NCBI GenBank assembly: GCA_038380795.1
Contig: CM076259.1
Location: 66,121,741-66,185,740, forward strand
Direction of reading: 5' to 3'
Source: Pyrocephalus nanus
Taxonomy: Eukaryota > Chordata > Aves > Passeriformes > Tyrannidae
Length of the DNA: 64,000 nt
Part shown: piece by piece, positions 1-13,000 of the stretch
How positions within the stretch are numbered: position 1 is the first letter of the stretch
Layout: each line of letters begins with the position of its first letter
Translations under genes and position numbers: made by a program
Notes under the pieces: generated by a model
What the model was told of the DNA's origin: nothing
What the model saw: only the letters and a program-made list of their open reading frames with translations
Database searches by the model: none

Positions 1-1581
1 GTTTGTGTAAGCCTAACCATCTTCTGAAAGGTACTGACAGTCTATTCCGGTGAGATAATCAGAATAAAAGGATAAATACATTGCAGATGTTTTATTCTTC
101 CCCTCTGTATCTGGGCACTGTTCTGATATTATCATGTACAGTCATGTCCTGGCTGCACAGATGAAGTCTATGTCACCTTTGAAAATGGGAGTTCACTTAT
201 CCACTAATGTGAGAAAGAATTTTTCTGCTTAATTCCCATTAGCATTAAGGGGAGTTACACGCCTAATACTGCTCAACATTGGTGAGAAATACACCTTAAA
301 TTTTCAGCTGCTTGAAATAGCAACCTCTGCAACCACACATAAGAGATTATAAATAAAGAAACAATAGAAACAGAACAGGCTCCTAAGAGGTACCAGTAGT
401 GTATAGATAGAAACAGACAATTTTCCCCTCAGCAAGCTTCTCTGCTTAAATCATTTTAGTAAATAAATATTTAACAAGTGACAGAACTTAATTGATGTTT
501 ATATTTACACGGCAGTTAATTTATATTCTGCTAAAGCTGAATCCTCCATCCACAATAATGCTTTATATCCCTCCGTGATGGCAGACGCCCAAACAGCACA
601 GTTGTGTTTTTGAAGAAACCCATAACAAGAAAAAAATGCACTATTCCAAATACTATATAAGTCATTACATTTTTTTCCTCTCTTCAGCTGTCAGATGCAT
701 TGCATTATAATATCAGATTGATATATCTAGTGTTATTTCAACATTTACCGTTTTAAAACAACAAATAGAAAACATATAAGGAAGCTTTGGTAACAAATCT
801 TTCTTAATATGTATGTGAAGTAGACAGTTAGTCCAAGAAAAAATACAACTGATGACAGATTTTATTTCAATCTGCTGGTGCTTATTAAGATGTCTACAAA
901 GAAAAAAGCCATATCTGAATACATCTCTTTCTGCCAACAAAGGAAACTTTTAATTGCTTTAATCAGCATTTGCTTTGTCTTTGCAGCGACATAGAAAAAC
1001 AAGTCAGGTACAATCAGTAAATGTTTCCTAAAGAAAATTTGTAAGCAGAGACTTCAGATGATTTTTATTATTTGTGTCTAGAACATGGTTAAGTCTGTGT
1101 TACAGATGCAACACCATTCAAAATTCTTAAATTTGCTTTATAAAACAGATTTGTACTTGATTTTATTTTATATCATTTTAGCATGTGGAAAAAAAGCCGA
1201 CATAAATCTGATCAAACTTCTCTCCCACAAATCCCTACAGCAAATGCTATAGAAGCTATATCAGATATTAGAAATCAGAGCACAGCCCAAGGAAACAAGA
1301 CGTATGTTGACAAAGGTATGTAGCTGAAAAGATAATAATTTGACAAAATCCATGTCAGCCAACAGGGTTTAGAGAAAGCAATCCATTATTTCTTTCAGCT
1401 CATAAGATCTTGATTTTATATCCTGATGAGCCTATTGCTCAGTCCTTCTAGTCAGAAAGAAGGGCCAAAAAATTCCCTTTCTATATCAAACCCCACAATG
1501 GAATCAATTTTTTTAAATTTCTAAACTGGTTAGATAAAGGCATGGTCCTGCTGTAGGGATGGACTATTCACCTATCCGGAG
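1..1581. other. AT-rich stretch, no gene seen
   Basis: I see no recognisable repeat, RNA gene or coding exon here. The only open frame of note is a 75-codon one on the minus strand (713-940) with no familiar motif, which fits chance in AT-rich DNA. The stretch ends at the 3' terminus of the first CR1 fragment. Confidence 0.6.
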
Positions 1582-1858
1582 GAATCACAGAATCACAGAA
1601 AAGGTCAGGTTGGAAGGGACCCCAGTGGGTCATCTGGTCCAATCTCCCTGCTCAGGCAGGGTCATCCTAGAGCACAATGCATAGGATTGCATCCAGATGG
1701 TTCTTGAACATTGCCAGGGAGCGAGACTCTACACCCTCTCCGGTCAATCTGTTCCAGTGTGTGGTCATTGCATAGATTCCTCCTATTCAGACAGAACTTC
1801 CTGTGCATCAGTTTCTCCCCACTGCTTGGGAAGAAGAGCCATCCTCATGTTGCCATTT
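1582..1858 (-). mobile_element. CR1 LINE fragment, 3' end
   Basis: Read on the minus strand, this is the last part of a CR1 non-LTR retrotransposon. On the plus strand it opens with two copies of the AATCACAG octamer that marks CR1 3' termini. The usual 3' UTR-proximal block follows (GTTGGAAGGGACC, then a segment corresponding to 'two-line' text around CTGCTCAGGCAGGG), and then the region encoding the end of ORF2. The CAGGCAGGGTCATCCTAGAGC block resembles the CR1-F/J-like branch more than the CATGGGCAGGGACACC branch; that subfamily call is inference. No open frame survives. It directly abuts a CR1 piece in the opposite orientation. Confidence 0.85.
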
Positions 1859-2096
1859 GAAGTTCATCAAGGGAAAGTACCGGATTCTGCAGCTGGATTG
1901 GGGCAATCCTAGATGTACATACAGACTGAGGAATGAGGTGCTGGAAAGCAGTGCCACAGAAAGGGACTTGGGGGTCCCGGTCAGCAGCAAGTTGAATCTG
2001 AGTCAGCAGTGCCCTGGCAGCCAGGAAGGCCAAGCCTGTCCTGGGGTCATCAGGCAATCATAGCCAGCTGGTCAAAGAAGGGAATTGTCCCACTCT
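1859..2096 (+). mobile_element. CR1 LINE fragment, ORF2 C-terminal part
   Basis: This is plus-strand CR1 coding sequence from downstream of the RT active site. In translation it shows KGK, then a GNPRCTYRL-like block, then RDLGV and a SQQ motif, which are CR1 ORF2 landmarks. After SQQ the frame is displaced: the TGTGCC usual in CR1 is TGCC here, so the C-A-L-A-A block is read as C-P-G-S-Q. It stops at CACTCT (2091-2096), where a minus-strand CR1 begins. It is closely similar to the plus-strand copy at 58230. It is decayed and non-functional. Confidence 0.8.
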
Positions 2097-2148
2097 GCCC
2101 TGAATAGAGTGGCAGGATCACCTCCCCTGACCCTCTCCCTGGGGTGCA

Positions 2149-2460
2149 TTAGGTGCTCTTCCTAATGCACCCCAAGATACCATTGGTCTTCTTGGCCACC
2201 AGGGCACACTGCTGGCTCATGGACAACTTGTCTGCCAAGACCCCCAGGTCCTCCTTCACAGAGCTGTTTTCCATCATGTCAGCCCCCCGCCTGTACTGGC
2301 GCCTAGTGTTACTCTTCCCCATCTGCAGGACCCTGCATTTGCCTTTGTTGAACTTCAGATAGTTCTCTGCCCACCTCTCCAACCTGTCAAGGTCCTTCTG
2401 AAGGGCTGCACAGCACTTTGGGGTATTAGCCACACCTCCCAAATTTGTGTTGTCAGTCAA
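2149..2460 (-). pseudogene. CR1 ORF2 remnant (after RT active site)
   Basis: A 103-codon open stretch inside the CR1 copy at 2104-3180, starting at a TTG, so it is not a real gene start. It reads T-D-N-T-N-L-G-G (degraded FADDTKLGG), then DLDRLE-WAE, KFNKGKC-VLQ, the QYRRGAD block, EDLGVL and SQQCAL, and ends near LGCIRKS. Motif order matches CR1-type ORF2 downstream of the catalytic site. It is a fossil with no sign of host use. Confidence 0.75.
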
Positions 2461-2705
2461 CTTGTTGAGGTGGCATCTACCCCTTCATCCAAGTCATTGA
2501 TGAATAAGGTGAGCAATACTGGGCCCCGAATTGAAGCTTGAGGGACACCACTAGTGACAGGCCTCCAACTAGATCCTGTGCCACTGATTATGACATTCTG
2601 GGATCTGCCATTCAGTCAGTTCTTAATCTATGTCACTGTCCACTCATCCAGTCCACACTTCCTGAGTTTGCCTATGAGGATTTTGTGAGACACAATCAGG
2701 TTGAT

Positions 2706-2918
2706 TTAGCATGATTTATCTTTAGTGAATCCATGCTGACTTTTCTTGATCACCTTCTTGTCCTCCATGTGAATAGGGATGACCTCCAGAATAAGGCGTT
2801 CCATCACCTTTCCAGGGATTGAGGTGAGGATGATCGGATGGTAGTTCCCTGGGTCCTCCTTCTTGCCCTTTTTGAAGACTGAGGTAACATTTGCTTTCTT
2901 CCAGTCCACAGACACCAC
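2706..2918 (-). pseudogene. CR1 RT N-terminal remnant
   Basis: A 70-codon open frame that reads as the start of the CR1 RT domain. It has DWKKANVT, FKKGKKEDPGNY, LTSIPGKVMERLI and QHGFTK-KSC, the finger and motif 0/1 region of CR1-clade RTs. It lies upstream, in element order, of the 2149-2460 fragment. The intervening YLDF-K-FD region is broken by stops and indels. It is non-functional. Confidence 0.75.
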
Positions 2919-4689
2919 TCCTGATCACCATGACCTTTCAAAGATGATTGCTGGCAGATTCCTTATGGTTTTCTCCAACTCTCTCAGCACACATGGATGC
3001 ATGCTGTCAGGGCCCATGGACTTGTGGATGTCAATAATGGGCCCACATTATCCTTACTTTTCCTAAGCATGGTTTCACCCAGTATCTCTGCATTTATTTG
3101 TCCTTGTAAATACAGAATTCTTGTCTATTACACAGAAAGGTAGGAGAGAGCTGAGACTTATGGCTTTGTCCCTTTCTGCAACTAAAATAGGATTGGTCAG
3201 TGTTAAGACCCTTATGAGTGGTTCCTAACTATTGTCTTGCAGAACATTTCCAGATGTTTCAAGCACTGCCAGTATCTGTCAAGTTATGACTCCTACTGCA
3301 CACAGGTTGCACTTGCAGAAATACATTTTTTAAATGAATACTGATTTTAAATGCCTCTGGGCTCTGAATTCCTTTAACAGACCTCAGTATGTGCAGTAGT
3401 TGTTGCCCTATCACTATACACTCTGTGTTAGATCAGTATCAGGCTAAGAGAACATTTAGTTTCTGTGTAACCAGTATGACTATCTTTCTTTAATATAAAT
3501 ACACACACCAAAATACTTTTATTGGAATGTCTTCAAAATAAAGCAGGACAAGAGGCCTTACCAGCATCACCAGGTCTGATTCACAGTATATTTCTGAGCT
3601 TGGTGTCATGACATCCCTCAAACTGCCAAGTACAGAAATGGGACTGAGAAAATTTTGCGTCTAGAGAAAGAAAGACCTAGAGAGCTAAATTACTGTCAGT
3701 TTCTACTTCTCAATCTTAGCCTAGAAAATTAGCTAATCCTGTTTTCAAACTGCAACAAGGACCATGAAATACCTGCTCATCTCTTCACAGTCGCTGAGTA
3801 TGGCTCTTTGCCTGCCATGTGACATCCATCAGTACACAGCCAAAATGCCCTGGCTGAGCATGTTGTTTCTATGGAACAACCTCAACATTTCACTGACGTC
3901 TGTGATCTTCCCAGTCTTGTTGTATGTTCAACAAACATGAAGAGAAATAAGCTTCTTCAGAAGAGATCTTGAAGAAAGAGATTGATGTAGGTACTCTGAA
4001 TCACACTTTCAAGAGGATTGTGGATCTCATCTCTCTCTCCCTGACCTACACAGAATTTAGGAATCCCAGCCCAGGCATGTCTCTTTGGCACTTAAGACTA
4101 GGAAAAGTGCATTGGTGCCTCAGGGAACAGCTTGGACCCCAGAAAAAGTATTCAACTATTATAATACAGCTCATCAGTAGATAAAGCTAATAAACAGAAA
4201 TAGTTTTGATGGAAAAATCAATATGCCAAAGTCAAACTGACTTCAACAGGACCAGTATTTCATCCTATGTGATTTTAAACTAGCCACAAAATGGACATTG
4301 CTGTGCTACTGACATTGGGGCTATCATTTTATGCCTAATTCAGACAGTAAACCTTTCACTTGATAGGTACTAGATGGACAGACTCATACAGAAATAACCC
4401 TTCAAGGATAAACACCCTTTTTAAATCACTGAAGAATCTGAGTGGGACCTTAATCACTAGCATAGCTTGGCAGGTCATTTTTTTGACACTTGCACACAAT
4501 TTTGAAAATCAGCCAGAACTGACAGGTTAAAAGTTTCTGCACTCTTGTTACAGACAATATAGTACACAATTGTGCTTAAATAAAACAGAAAAGAAAATTT
4601 AAGGTATTTAGATTTTTAGTATGATTAGTATGTTTTCTCTTTTGACTTTTCTGTAATACTACATGATTTACCACCATCGGTAGATCTAA

Positions 4690-4795
4690 AAAATAAAAAA
4701 AAGAGGGAACAAAACAATAATCAAGGTCACACTATTTGTGTGATAAAGCTGTGCCTCAGAAAGCTTAATCCAGAAGACCTTTGCAAGCAAGCTGC
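4690..4795 (-). mobile_element. Possible MIR-like CORE-SINE remnant
   Basis: The plus strand carries CAAGGTCACAC at 4722-4732, the best conserved part of the reverse complement of MIR-type SINEs. It is preceded by a purine-rich AGAGGGAAC segment where MIR has its GAGAGGTTAAG block, and followed at about the right distance by further weak matches. The alignment is short and gapped, so it could be chance. Confidence 0.3.
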
Positions 4796-5780
4796 ATTTA
4801 TGCAATTTATTCAGGAAACATATGTTGGATCACAGTCTAAATCAACAATGTATAATATAGAGGTCATTCAGGAAACAACAGTTCTAAGCAAAGGTCTTCC
4901 AGGCAAATTCTTTGGTCCTCCAACCTTCACCTTCTCCTCAAACTTACTCCTGTACCCTTCAGAGTTATTGAGGTACCAATAATGACACTCTTCCCCTCAC
5001 CCTCAATTTGATAAAGTACTGAAATTTTATATTATTTTATTGACATTTTAACTTTCACATATCATAATTGCATGATCAATATTTTGCATGATTAATGAGA
5101 GAAACCAAAAAGATAGGTGAATGTTTGATTTTTTTTTCCACTTACCTACTGATCAAATTCCCTATGCATATCTAACACACTTGTTAAATGACAGAATTAA
5201 TAATCAGCAAAACAATTCAGCTGAAAAAATCTCCTTACTTATACCAGTATTTCTCACAAACACTGAATTTGTGCCTGCATGCAAAACAAAGTCTAGGCAA
5301 AAGCCCTTGTAAAAGCCTGACAAAGGGATCAAGTGAAGTTGGAAGATGCTGCTGAACTCACTGAAGAACTGGTAAACACAAGTTCCCTTGCTGAAAATGT
5401 CATGGAATCAAAACCAGCTCCTCATGGCCTTTGGACACTTGTCTTGGGACAACAACTGACATATTCTTGCTGTAATAGTCTACCTCAGATTTCCAGCCAC
5501 TAAAATGGGAGAAATGAAAAAGCTTTATGTTGGTATTCAGAGTTCTTTGAAACGGAAAATCAAGTCCATTTATTTCAAATGCTGTTACTTTTTCATACAG
5601 TGTGGACTATATGAGGCCTTGGGGTCAGAATTTCAAGTCTCTATTTCTAGATATGATGCTGAAAGCATGTTCATGTTTTAATAAAAAATGATTTTTTTTG
5701 CACCAATGCCTTGTAGCATGTGCAATATGGATATTAAATCACAAAAACGACTACTTTTTTTTCATAAGTTGGCAAAACAA

Positions 5781-5810
5781 TAATAATTGATAATAATTGA
5801 TAATTGATAA
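5781..5810 (+). repeat. Short tandem repeat, 10-bp unit
   Basis: The unit TAATAATTGA occurs twice in full (5781-5790 and 5791-5800) and is followed by the partial unit TAATTGA. It is an AT-rich minisatellite-like patch with no known role. Confidence 0.8.
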
Positions 5811-7079
5811 AATATAAGAAGAAGAAAATAAGAGCAAAAGCCTTCACAGTTGTCATAAACATGCCATAAACTCTATTTTATTTAGCAGAAATACACATTA
5901 ACCTCAACTATATTAAAAACATTTACTTAATCACAGGGTTTTAACATTTTTTTGTTGTCATCTAATAACTAATGCAATCATTATTCAACTAACCATTGCA
6001 AATCCTCTGAAAGAATAGATCTTACAAAAAGTGGACACTATACCAAGATTTGTGTCACTTCCCTGAAAATTTGATTTTTTAAAAATCAGAATATTAAAGA
6101 CGCATATTTTTACATGAAACCCAGAAATCTAGTTGTTCAACTGACATTAAATGTCTAAAATTCCATAAAAGAAGATCGAATATTTTCCTTAGATAAGACT
6201 TTTTGCCAATAAGCAATGGTAACAGAGGAGAAACCCCCTTTTTCTAATTCTATAACTTAAAATAAAGCTGAAGGATTAAACAAGAACAATAAACATGTAA
6301 CCATCGCATTATTATGAAGTGTATCTCAGTTACATTGAACTACAATAAATAAATGACAGGGAAAATAATCTACTTGGTTTGAATAAGTGTCATACAATAC
6401 TTTGTATTAAAATAAAAAAAAAAACATTTCTGATAGAAACCCCAAAATTAATATTATGCTAACTATCTAACAAGTATCAGACGAAAAATGCAAGCTATTT
6501 ATTAAATAAACCAAAATATATGAAGAAAAACAAAAGAGGATAACATTTCATACAACACTTAATTTTATTTATTTAATCTTGTCTCTGGCGCCTATAATAT
6601 TTAAGTGTTACCCAATTACCACAGTACAAAACCCTAAAACCACTGAAACAAAATTCAAAAAGCTCAGATATCTAGCCGAGACAGCATCGTTCAAACTTCC
6701 TATCAAAAGAAATCAATTGCTCACAGGTGCAAAGAATAGGAAAAAAAGAGAATAGCAGGAATGAATTACACAGTGGAATGGGCAAAGAGTGGATGACAAT
6801 AAGCCATCCTAAATCACAGCGACTGTTTTTATAGTATTTTAGGTGTTCGCAGTACTTTAGATACAAAACCAAACCCTGTAGAACTCTATGGCAGCAGAAT
6901 TCAAGCATAAATGCTTCCAACTCTCCAAGAACAGGGAGAGGGGACAGGGTACCCAAATAAAGTTAAGCACAGATAAAACCCACATACATCCAGTAAATGC
7001 TAGCACATTCTGTTTAGTATATTTACATTTTAAGAACAAGAAGACTATAAGCATGGAATGAGGTTAGAAAAGGATTTGC

Positions 7080-7098
7080 TTTTTTTTTTTTTTTTTTT
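7080..7098. repeat. Poly(T) tract, 19 T
   Basis: Nineteen uninterrupted T. No retroposon body can be recognised on the side expected for a minus-strand poly(A) tail, so I treat it as a simple repeat. Confidence 0.85.
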
Positions 7099-10000
7099 AG
7101 AGCATGACACATGTAATACATAACCCAGATAATCTTCTCACAGACATTTGAGAATTGACCACAAAGTGAATAAGCCTTGCAGCATAGCTGGAGTGAATAA
7201 CTCTTTCTTCTCTAGAAGTGCAAATGAGAGGCAGATTCTGTACAAGCTGCAGCTTCCAGATCAAGGAGTTCTATTTAGGGTCAAACTGTGACAAGGTAAA
7301 GGAAGGAGATAGATAGCATCGTCCCTAATCATTAGCAGTGCCTCTAGAACAGAAATTGTAACATCATATTAGGTACCCAAGATACTTTACTATCTCAAAG
7401 GGAGATACCTACAACTCCTAAAGTAGGTAAAATGAGAAACACCAGTGACAAAGGTTAGCTGAAGTCACACGCCATCTTTAAGATGTCTTGCCGGCAACTT
7501 TGGAAAGGCACTTTGCCATCTAGGAAGCGACACCTCAAAAATGATTTTTAAAGGAAAGCTCCTCCATATTTTTTCTCCCAAGAATTTAATAATCTCTCTC
7601 CTTCCAATTAAAAGAAAAAGGTATCTCTGTGTAGCTATCGACACAGCACACTTCCTGTTTCTCAAAGTGAAGCTCTACAGCCAGTTTGGGTGTATGTAAA
7701 CCAGTAAATAAAAATGGGCCAGGGACCAGTCTCTGACCTCTCTCTTTGAGGCCACAAGGCTCTGACTGGCAGATTTTATACTCTTTAGGACTAGTCTCCC
7801 CTAGAGAGATTTACCCTGGGTTAGCATTGGAAGGGTATGAACCAAGAGTTAAGCAGTGTGGACAACAAGAATTCAGTGCTGAAGCCTGCTCTGCTGTTAT
7901 CTTTTATTTAGAGAATGGTCCCCCCACTACTCTGGGGAAGGAGCATTGTTCACTCTCCCTAAGAAAATCAGCAAGAAAAAAACATTTGTAAAAACAGATA
8001 ACAGAATGTATTACATCATCTGGCAAAAATTGGGAAAAAATATGCTTTTGGGATGCAAACACGTTTATGTTTCAGTCTTGAAAACTAAATAAATTTTGGA
8101 AGAAATTACTGATTTTAACCTGGTTATAAGATATACCTTACTGTGAAAAGATGGATTTGAGATTCATTGGGCCAGAAAGGAAAAGTAAGCCGGGAATATG
8201 GCTTTCTAGTTTGGTGGTGCTGGCCGCTCAGTGATTCTAGGTTCTGTCCCCAAAAATATCTGTCATTTTGGCATATAAACCAATGATTGTTGAATGCAAA
8301 CCTCAGCAGTGTGATTAACAAGTAGGGACAAGAAACATAGGACTCTCCCTCTGAAATGGGTGCCCTAAGTTTTCACACTCAGTGGAGGTGTTCATAACTG
8401 CTACTGTTCTATCAACTAGAACCCTCTCCCAGGAGGATGAGAAGGAACAGGGACTGCCTGTATGGATATTCCAATCAGTAAACATTGGAAAAAATAAAAC
8501 ACCACTCTTTTTTTCAGAGAGAGACAGAAAGATTTTCCTTGTAATTTTTAGGGGTTTTGATAATGCTGGGACAAAATCAGTATAAAAAACCTGCATGGAG
8601 CCCCAATGGAGCTTAAACAGAGAAAGGCTCCATTTCTGAAATGAAAAGGAATATTAGGAAAAAATTAGGGCATCATAGTGTATCTCCTTCTGTTCTTGGA
8701 AAGTGATAAATCAAAATGCCCATTGAGCAACAAATATTTCCAAGAGTGCTGTTTTGATCTAATTTCCCTCTAAGTCTCAGTTTAGGTGCCTGGACCTAAT
8801 CTTAGAAATTGTATTACTCTAAAAGTATATTCACATAGGGTGAAACATGTCTATGCATCTGTAGTGGCACACACACATCCACATTCTACTGTATTCTCTG
8901 CTATCAGCTTAGACAAAATCATTGAACAAATCACATTAATATTGTCTCCTATCATTACCTAGTTTAGGTGTTATGACTACTCATCACCACTGAGAGGACA
9001 GAAAATGCGGAGATTTGGCAGCTGTGGATGGCAGGCTGGCTTTCTTGAATTTAGATGCTGTAGTCACTGTGACTAAACACCCTGAATAATGTCCAGCTTA
9101 AATCATCATTTACAAAATAAGGAATTGATACCAAGCTATGCAAAGAGGTGTATGATAATGAGGAAGACAAAGAGAACTAAATCCATGTCAAATACTATTA
9201 TAATTTCATGAATGACAGTTATGTACTGACCACTTGTTTCTTGAAGCCTTTTCTTCTCTATCCCAGGGGAATACAGTTTCTGATGAGTTTCACCTAGCTT
9301 TCACCCTCTCTTCAGTCAAGTTTCAGGTTCTGAATCAGAAACCTAAAAACTGTACCAGGACATATATCTTTCTATGATGCCATTACTCTAGCATATGCAA
9401 CAAATGAGACACCTTCCTCATCAGTGAAAAACTAAAATTATGCAATAAGAAAGTGTCCATGTCAACAGTGAGATATTGAGTTTAGACATGAGGATGTAGA
9501 ACAATTGCATCAGGTTTAAACAGAGGAAGAGGTGGGAAAAACCTGTAATCTTTGTGTGCTCCAATAAGTTCAACTCTAAACTCTGCATTTCTAATTAACT
9601 CCTAAAAGTTTGCTGTCATTTTTACTTTGATCTCCTGTCTAAATTCACCATCACACAAGCAAAGAAATAAATAATGAAGACATTTAAATGACAGTGAAAC
9701 AGTAAAAGAACAAAACCCACAACAGCCATGGAAGTCTATCTCTTTCTTGGAATAGATCTGAATAAGTATCATGTTAAAAAAGCATCTGCAACAATGCTAT
9801 GTGTGTGAAGACTGTTTAGATTGCACTAAGACGGCTGTGGTAAAAATGGTGTTCTAACCATCCAGGAATTACATGCACAGAGTATTTCCATACTCTTGGC
9901 AAAAGCTTACACAGGGCTAGGACTGAGGTGAATACACATGTTAATGCTCACCAGATCCTTCATACAGATAATCTGTACCGAGTACTTCTACTGATATAAA

Positions 10001-13000
10001 TAATACACCTTATTACTGACTTCATGGCCTATTGAGTAATGCAAGTGTGAAATGCAAAGATAAGGCCTTAAATCCATAATTGTACTTTTTGTTTTGCAAG
10101 AGGATTTTTATTTTGTTCATTATAAATCACTATCTTTAATCCTGAAAAGGGCTTGTTACATGATTCTGCATTGTACCATGAGATTGTTCCATTTGTTAAA
10201 TGGAGTAATATTATTTTGCCCATCTGGTAAATCGCTCTGGTGTTTGCAGAAGAAACAGGAATATTTATTTTAGCTGTTGGATGGTAGCCTCTGCATGAAG
10301 ACACAGTAATTATATCTTTCACTGTGCCCCTACCCAAGCCCACAATATGTATGTATATAAATAAAATGGAATGTACGTTTGGCCTTTAAGCCTTGTTTCT
10401 GGCACGTTGCATTACTTACTTTATGTCAGTCCTGTGTAACATGATACAGATCTGTATTCTGGTATCACTAGTTCAGTCAGAGTCAGTGTTTGTTTTACCA
10501 TCTTGCAAAAGCAATAACTCTTACAGCTGTCCAGATAGATACAAATCTCACCTGAAATATTCAGAATGAATCCTAAGACGGTTTGCTGGCACCCAGAGGG
10601 GAAACTGTAGTGCTCTTGCTCTTTTCTTCTACCAAGACCTGAACACTGAGAAAAACAATATTTACAACTGAGTGAGTTTCCAAACTGCCTAACTTTTCAG
10701 TTGTGTGTTTTTTATATGTTAAATATGGTTCAGAAGATTAAAGTCTTCGTTTTAGGCAAAGAAAGGAAATAATGTTTCCTGTCCCATTTGCCAAGCTAAG
10801 TGAACAACTGTTCCAGCACAATTAGAATTGTTAATTGATTTGAAAACATAGGGCTTTGAAGGTGGAAAACTGCTGACATTATTTCAATGGGGAAATGCAC
10901 TCCTGAGAGAGAGCACTGCAGTACAATTTCTCTCCTTGTTTTGTTGAATATACATCTATAAAAACACTGTGAATCATGCAGTAAAAACTGCTGTGCTGAT
11001 ATCATAAATCTCTGATAATAAAAATTTCATTGTTGAAACAATAAAATAGACTTTTATTATAACACAGAGTATCCACCTAAACATTGTCCTTTTAGCTTCT
11101 TTGAGTTAAATGTATGCACAGTTTTACAGTCTATAAACAGATCTGGAATAAAAGTTAATAAATGTCAAAATTTGCATTTCAAAAAATTCTTGCTGCATTT
11201 TAGGGAAGATCAATCTATGAACCTTTCAACATTATGTCAAATGAAATGCTAATTGTACCTTTAGGAATTTCAGAGACAGTGACAAGAAACTAAATGCTCT
11301 GTTCCTTTGCATCAGCAAGTCGAGGATAATTGTATATCTACTCTTGTGAACTTCTAAGAAAAAAAGAGATGCTAAGGAAAAAGGGTTTTCTATTCTTTAA
11401 CTCAGGAGAGTAAACTCCTTCAGCCACCCTTCATCAATCTACCTTCAAATAAATTGTGTTAACATGTTGACAATGGACAAATCACACAGAGCTACATTTA
11501 TTCATTTTATAATAGGTTTGTCAAATGAACTTCAGCTAGAGATTTAAGAGTGAGAAACGTTTCCATCCAATAATAACAGGCTTTTTCTATCCAAGTTGCT
11601 AGAATGGTTTGTACATACATTTCTTTTTTTTTGGAAACAACTGCCTTTCTCCTCCCTCTTCAAATATTAGTAAAGTACTATTTCTTCGAAGGCTAAAACC
11701 ACTAAATATATAAAGAAGATGCATAAGAGGTTTTTTTACATCCTCTCTAGATAAATTCATAATACATCCCTTGTTTTGTTTAGGAATCAATCTTAGCAGT
11801 TTATCTCTAAGCAGTACAAATTGTATGCCATAGTGGTAAGTGCAAGAACACACTCATGCAATAAGGAAAACTAGCTGGAAAGTAGCACCTAATTCAGGTT
11901 TGCAATGTTTTCCCCGGTATTAGCCTACCCTCACTATTGAAATATATTTTGTACAGCAACACTGAGACAGTTGAAACATTTATTTTCTGTGCGGAAATCG
12001 AGAGACAGAATAAACCCAAGGAAATGTTTATGCTCATGTTAACTTATTCAGTCAGCTTTATCCTGATCAGGCCTGGACTAGGCATCTTCTAACTCTCTAA
12101 ATCCTTTTATAGCCTACAATCTGTGGTTTCCAAAACAGAGAGCAGTCTCATCTTGCCTTTCTGCCTTATGGTCTATAGGCCTACATTTGTATATTTTAGG
12201 TCATTCAGTGTAAAAACATTTCAAACTGTATTTCATTGAGAAGTTATAAAATGAGGCCACACTTCAGAGCTAGAATTCATATTGGTGAAACTACTTCTCT
12301 TTGTGTTACTGCTGTATATCTGAAAAGGAAGCTGCAGATCTTACACTTAAGTAATTGAGCCAGATCCTACTGTCACTAAAACTGAATGCAATTTTGTCTT
12401 TGGTGAGAATAGGGATTAGGTGGGATCCTTGTATTTATAGGTCTACAAGAGTATGTACTGACTGACATATTTTTAATTTACACTAAGCAAACATGAAATT
12501 ATGTGTTCATATAAATATATGTGATATATTTAAGTAATTTCAGGTCTGTGTAATCTCTCACTGCTAGAAAACAAGCTAGTCAATGCCTCAAATTTGATAT
12601 TCATCAATTTTTTTTTCAAAAATGCTAATTTCTATGCCATCTCCTTGATATATAATAGCTAGATAATTGGAAAATGTGGTAAACATGGACTTTACCTACC
12701 TAGTACTTCTTTTTATAGCAACTATTTCCAAATGTATGATTCCTCTGTTCTTCAGTAAAACCAAATCCTGACTCTCTGTTCTAACAAAATGTTTTTCAGC
12801 TTCACATTTGTTATAGGTATATTGGAACAAGAAGCAATACACATTAGAAATAAAGGAATTTTACAAACAATATTTTACAAACAACATTGTACTACAGCTG
12901 TTTGGGATAAGTGTGTTTCAGTATGCCTGTCAAATTTTTAACCATAATTTCCAAACAAATTTTATGGATATAGGCAATTCACTGGCGCCCTTTCTTCACC

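Larger units (their letters stand above)
2104..3180 (-). mobile_element. CR1 LINE fragment, RT region
   Basis: This is minus-strand CR1 covering the C-terminal block, the RT domain and part of the linker upstream. It is a different subfamily from its neighbour at 1859-2096: it keeps the in-frame SQQCAL block and has QYRRGAD in place of TYRLG. Identity is clear to about 3075 and weak to about 3180. The active-site FADD is replaced by L-T-D-N (2449-2460), so the second catalytic aspartate is lost. The 3' end of this copy is missing unless 1582-1858 belongs to it, with the plus-strand piece lodged between. Confidence 0.85.
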
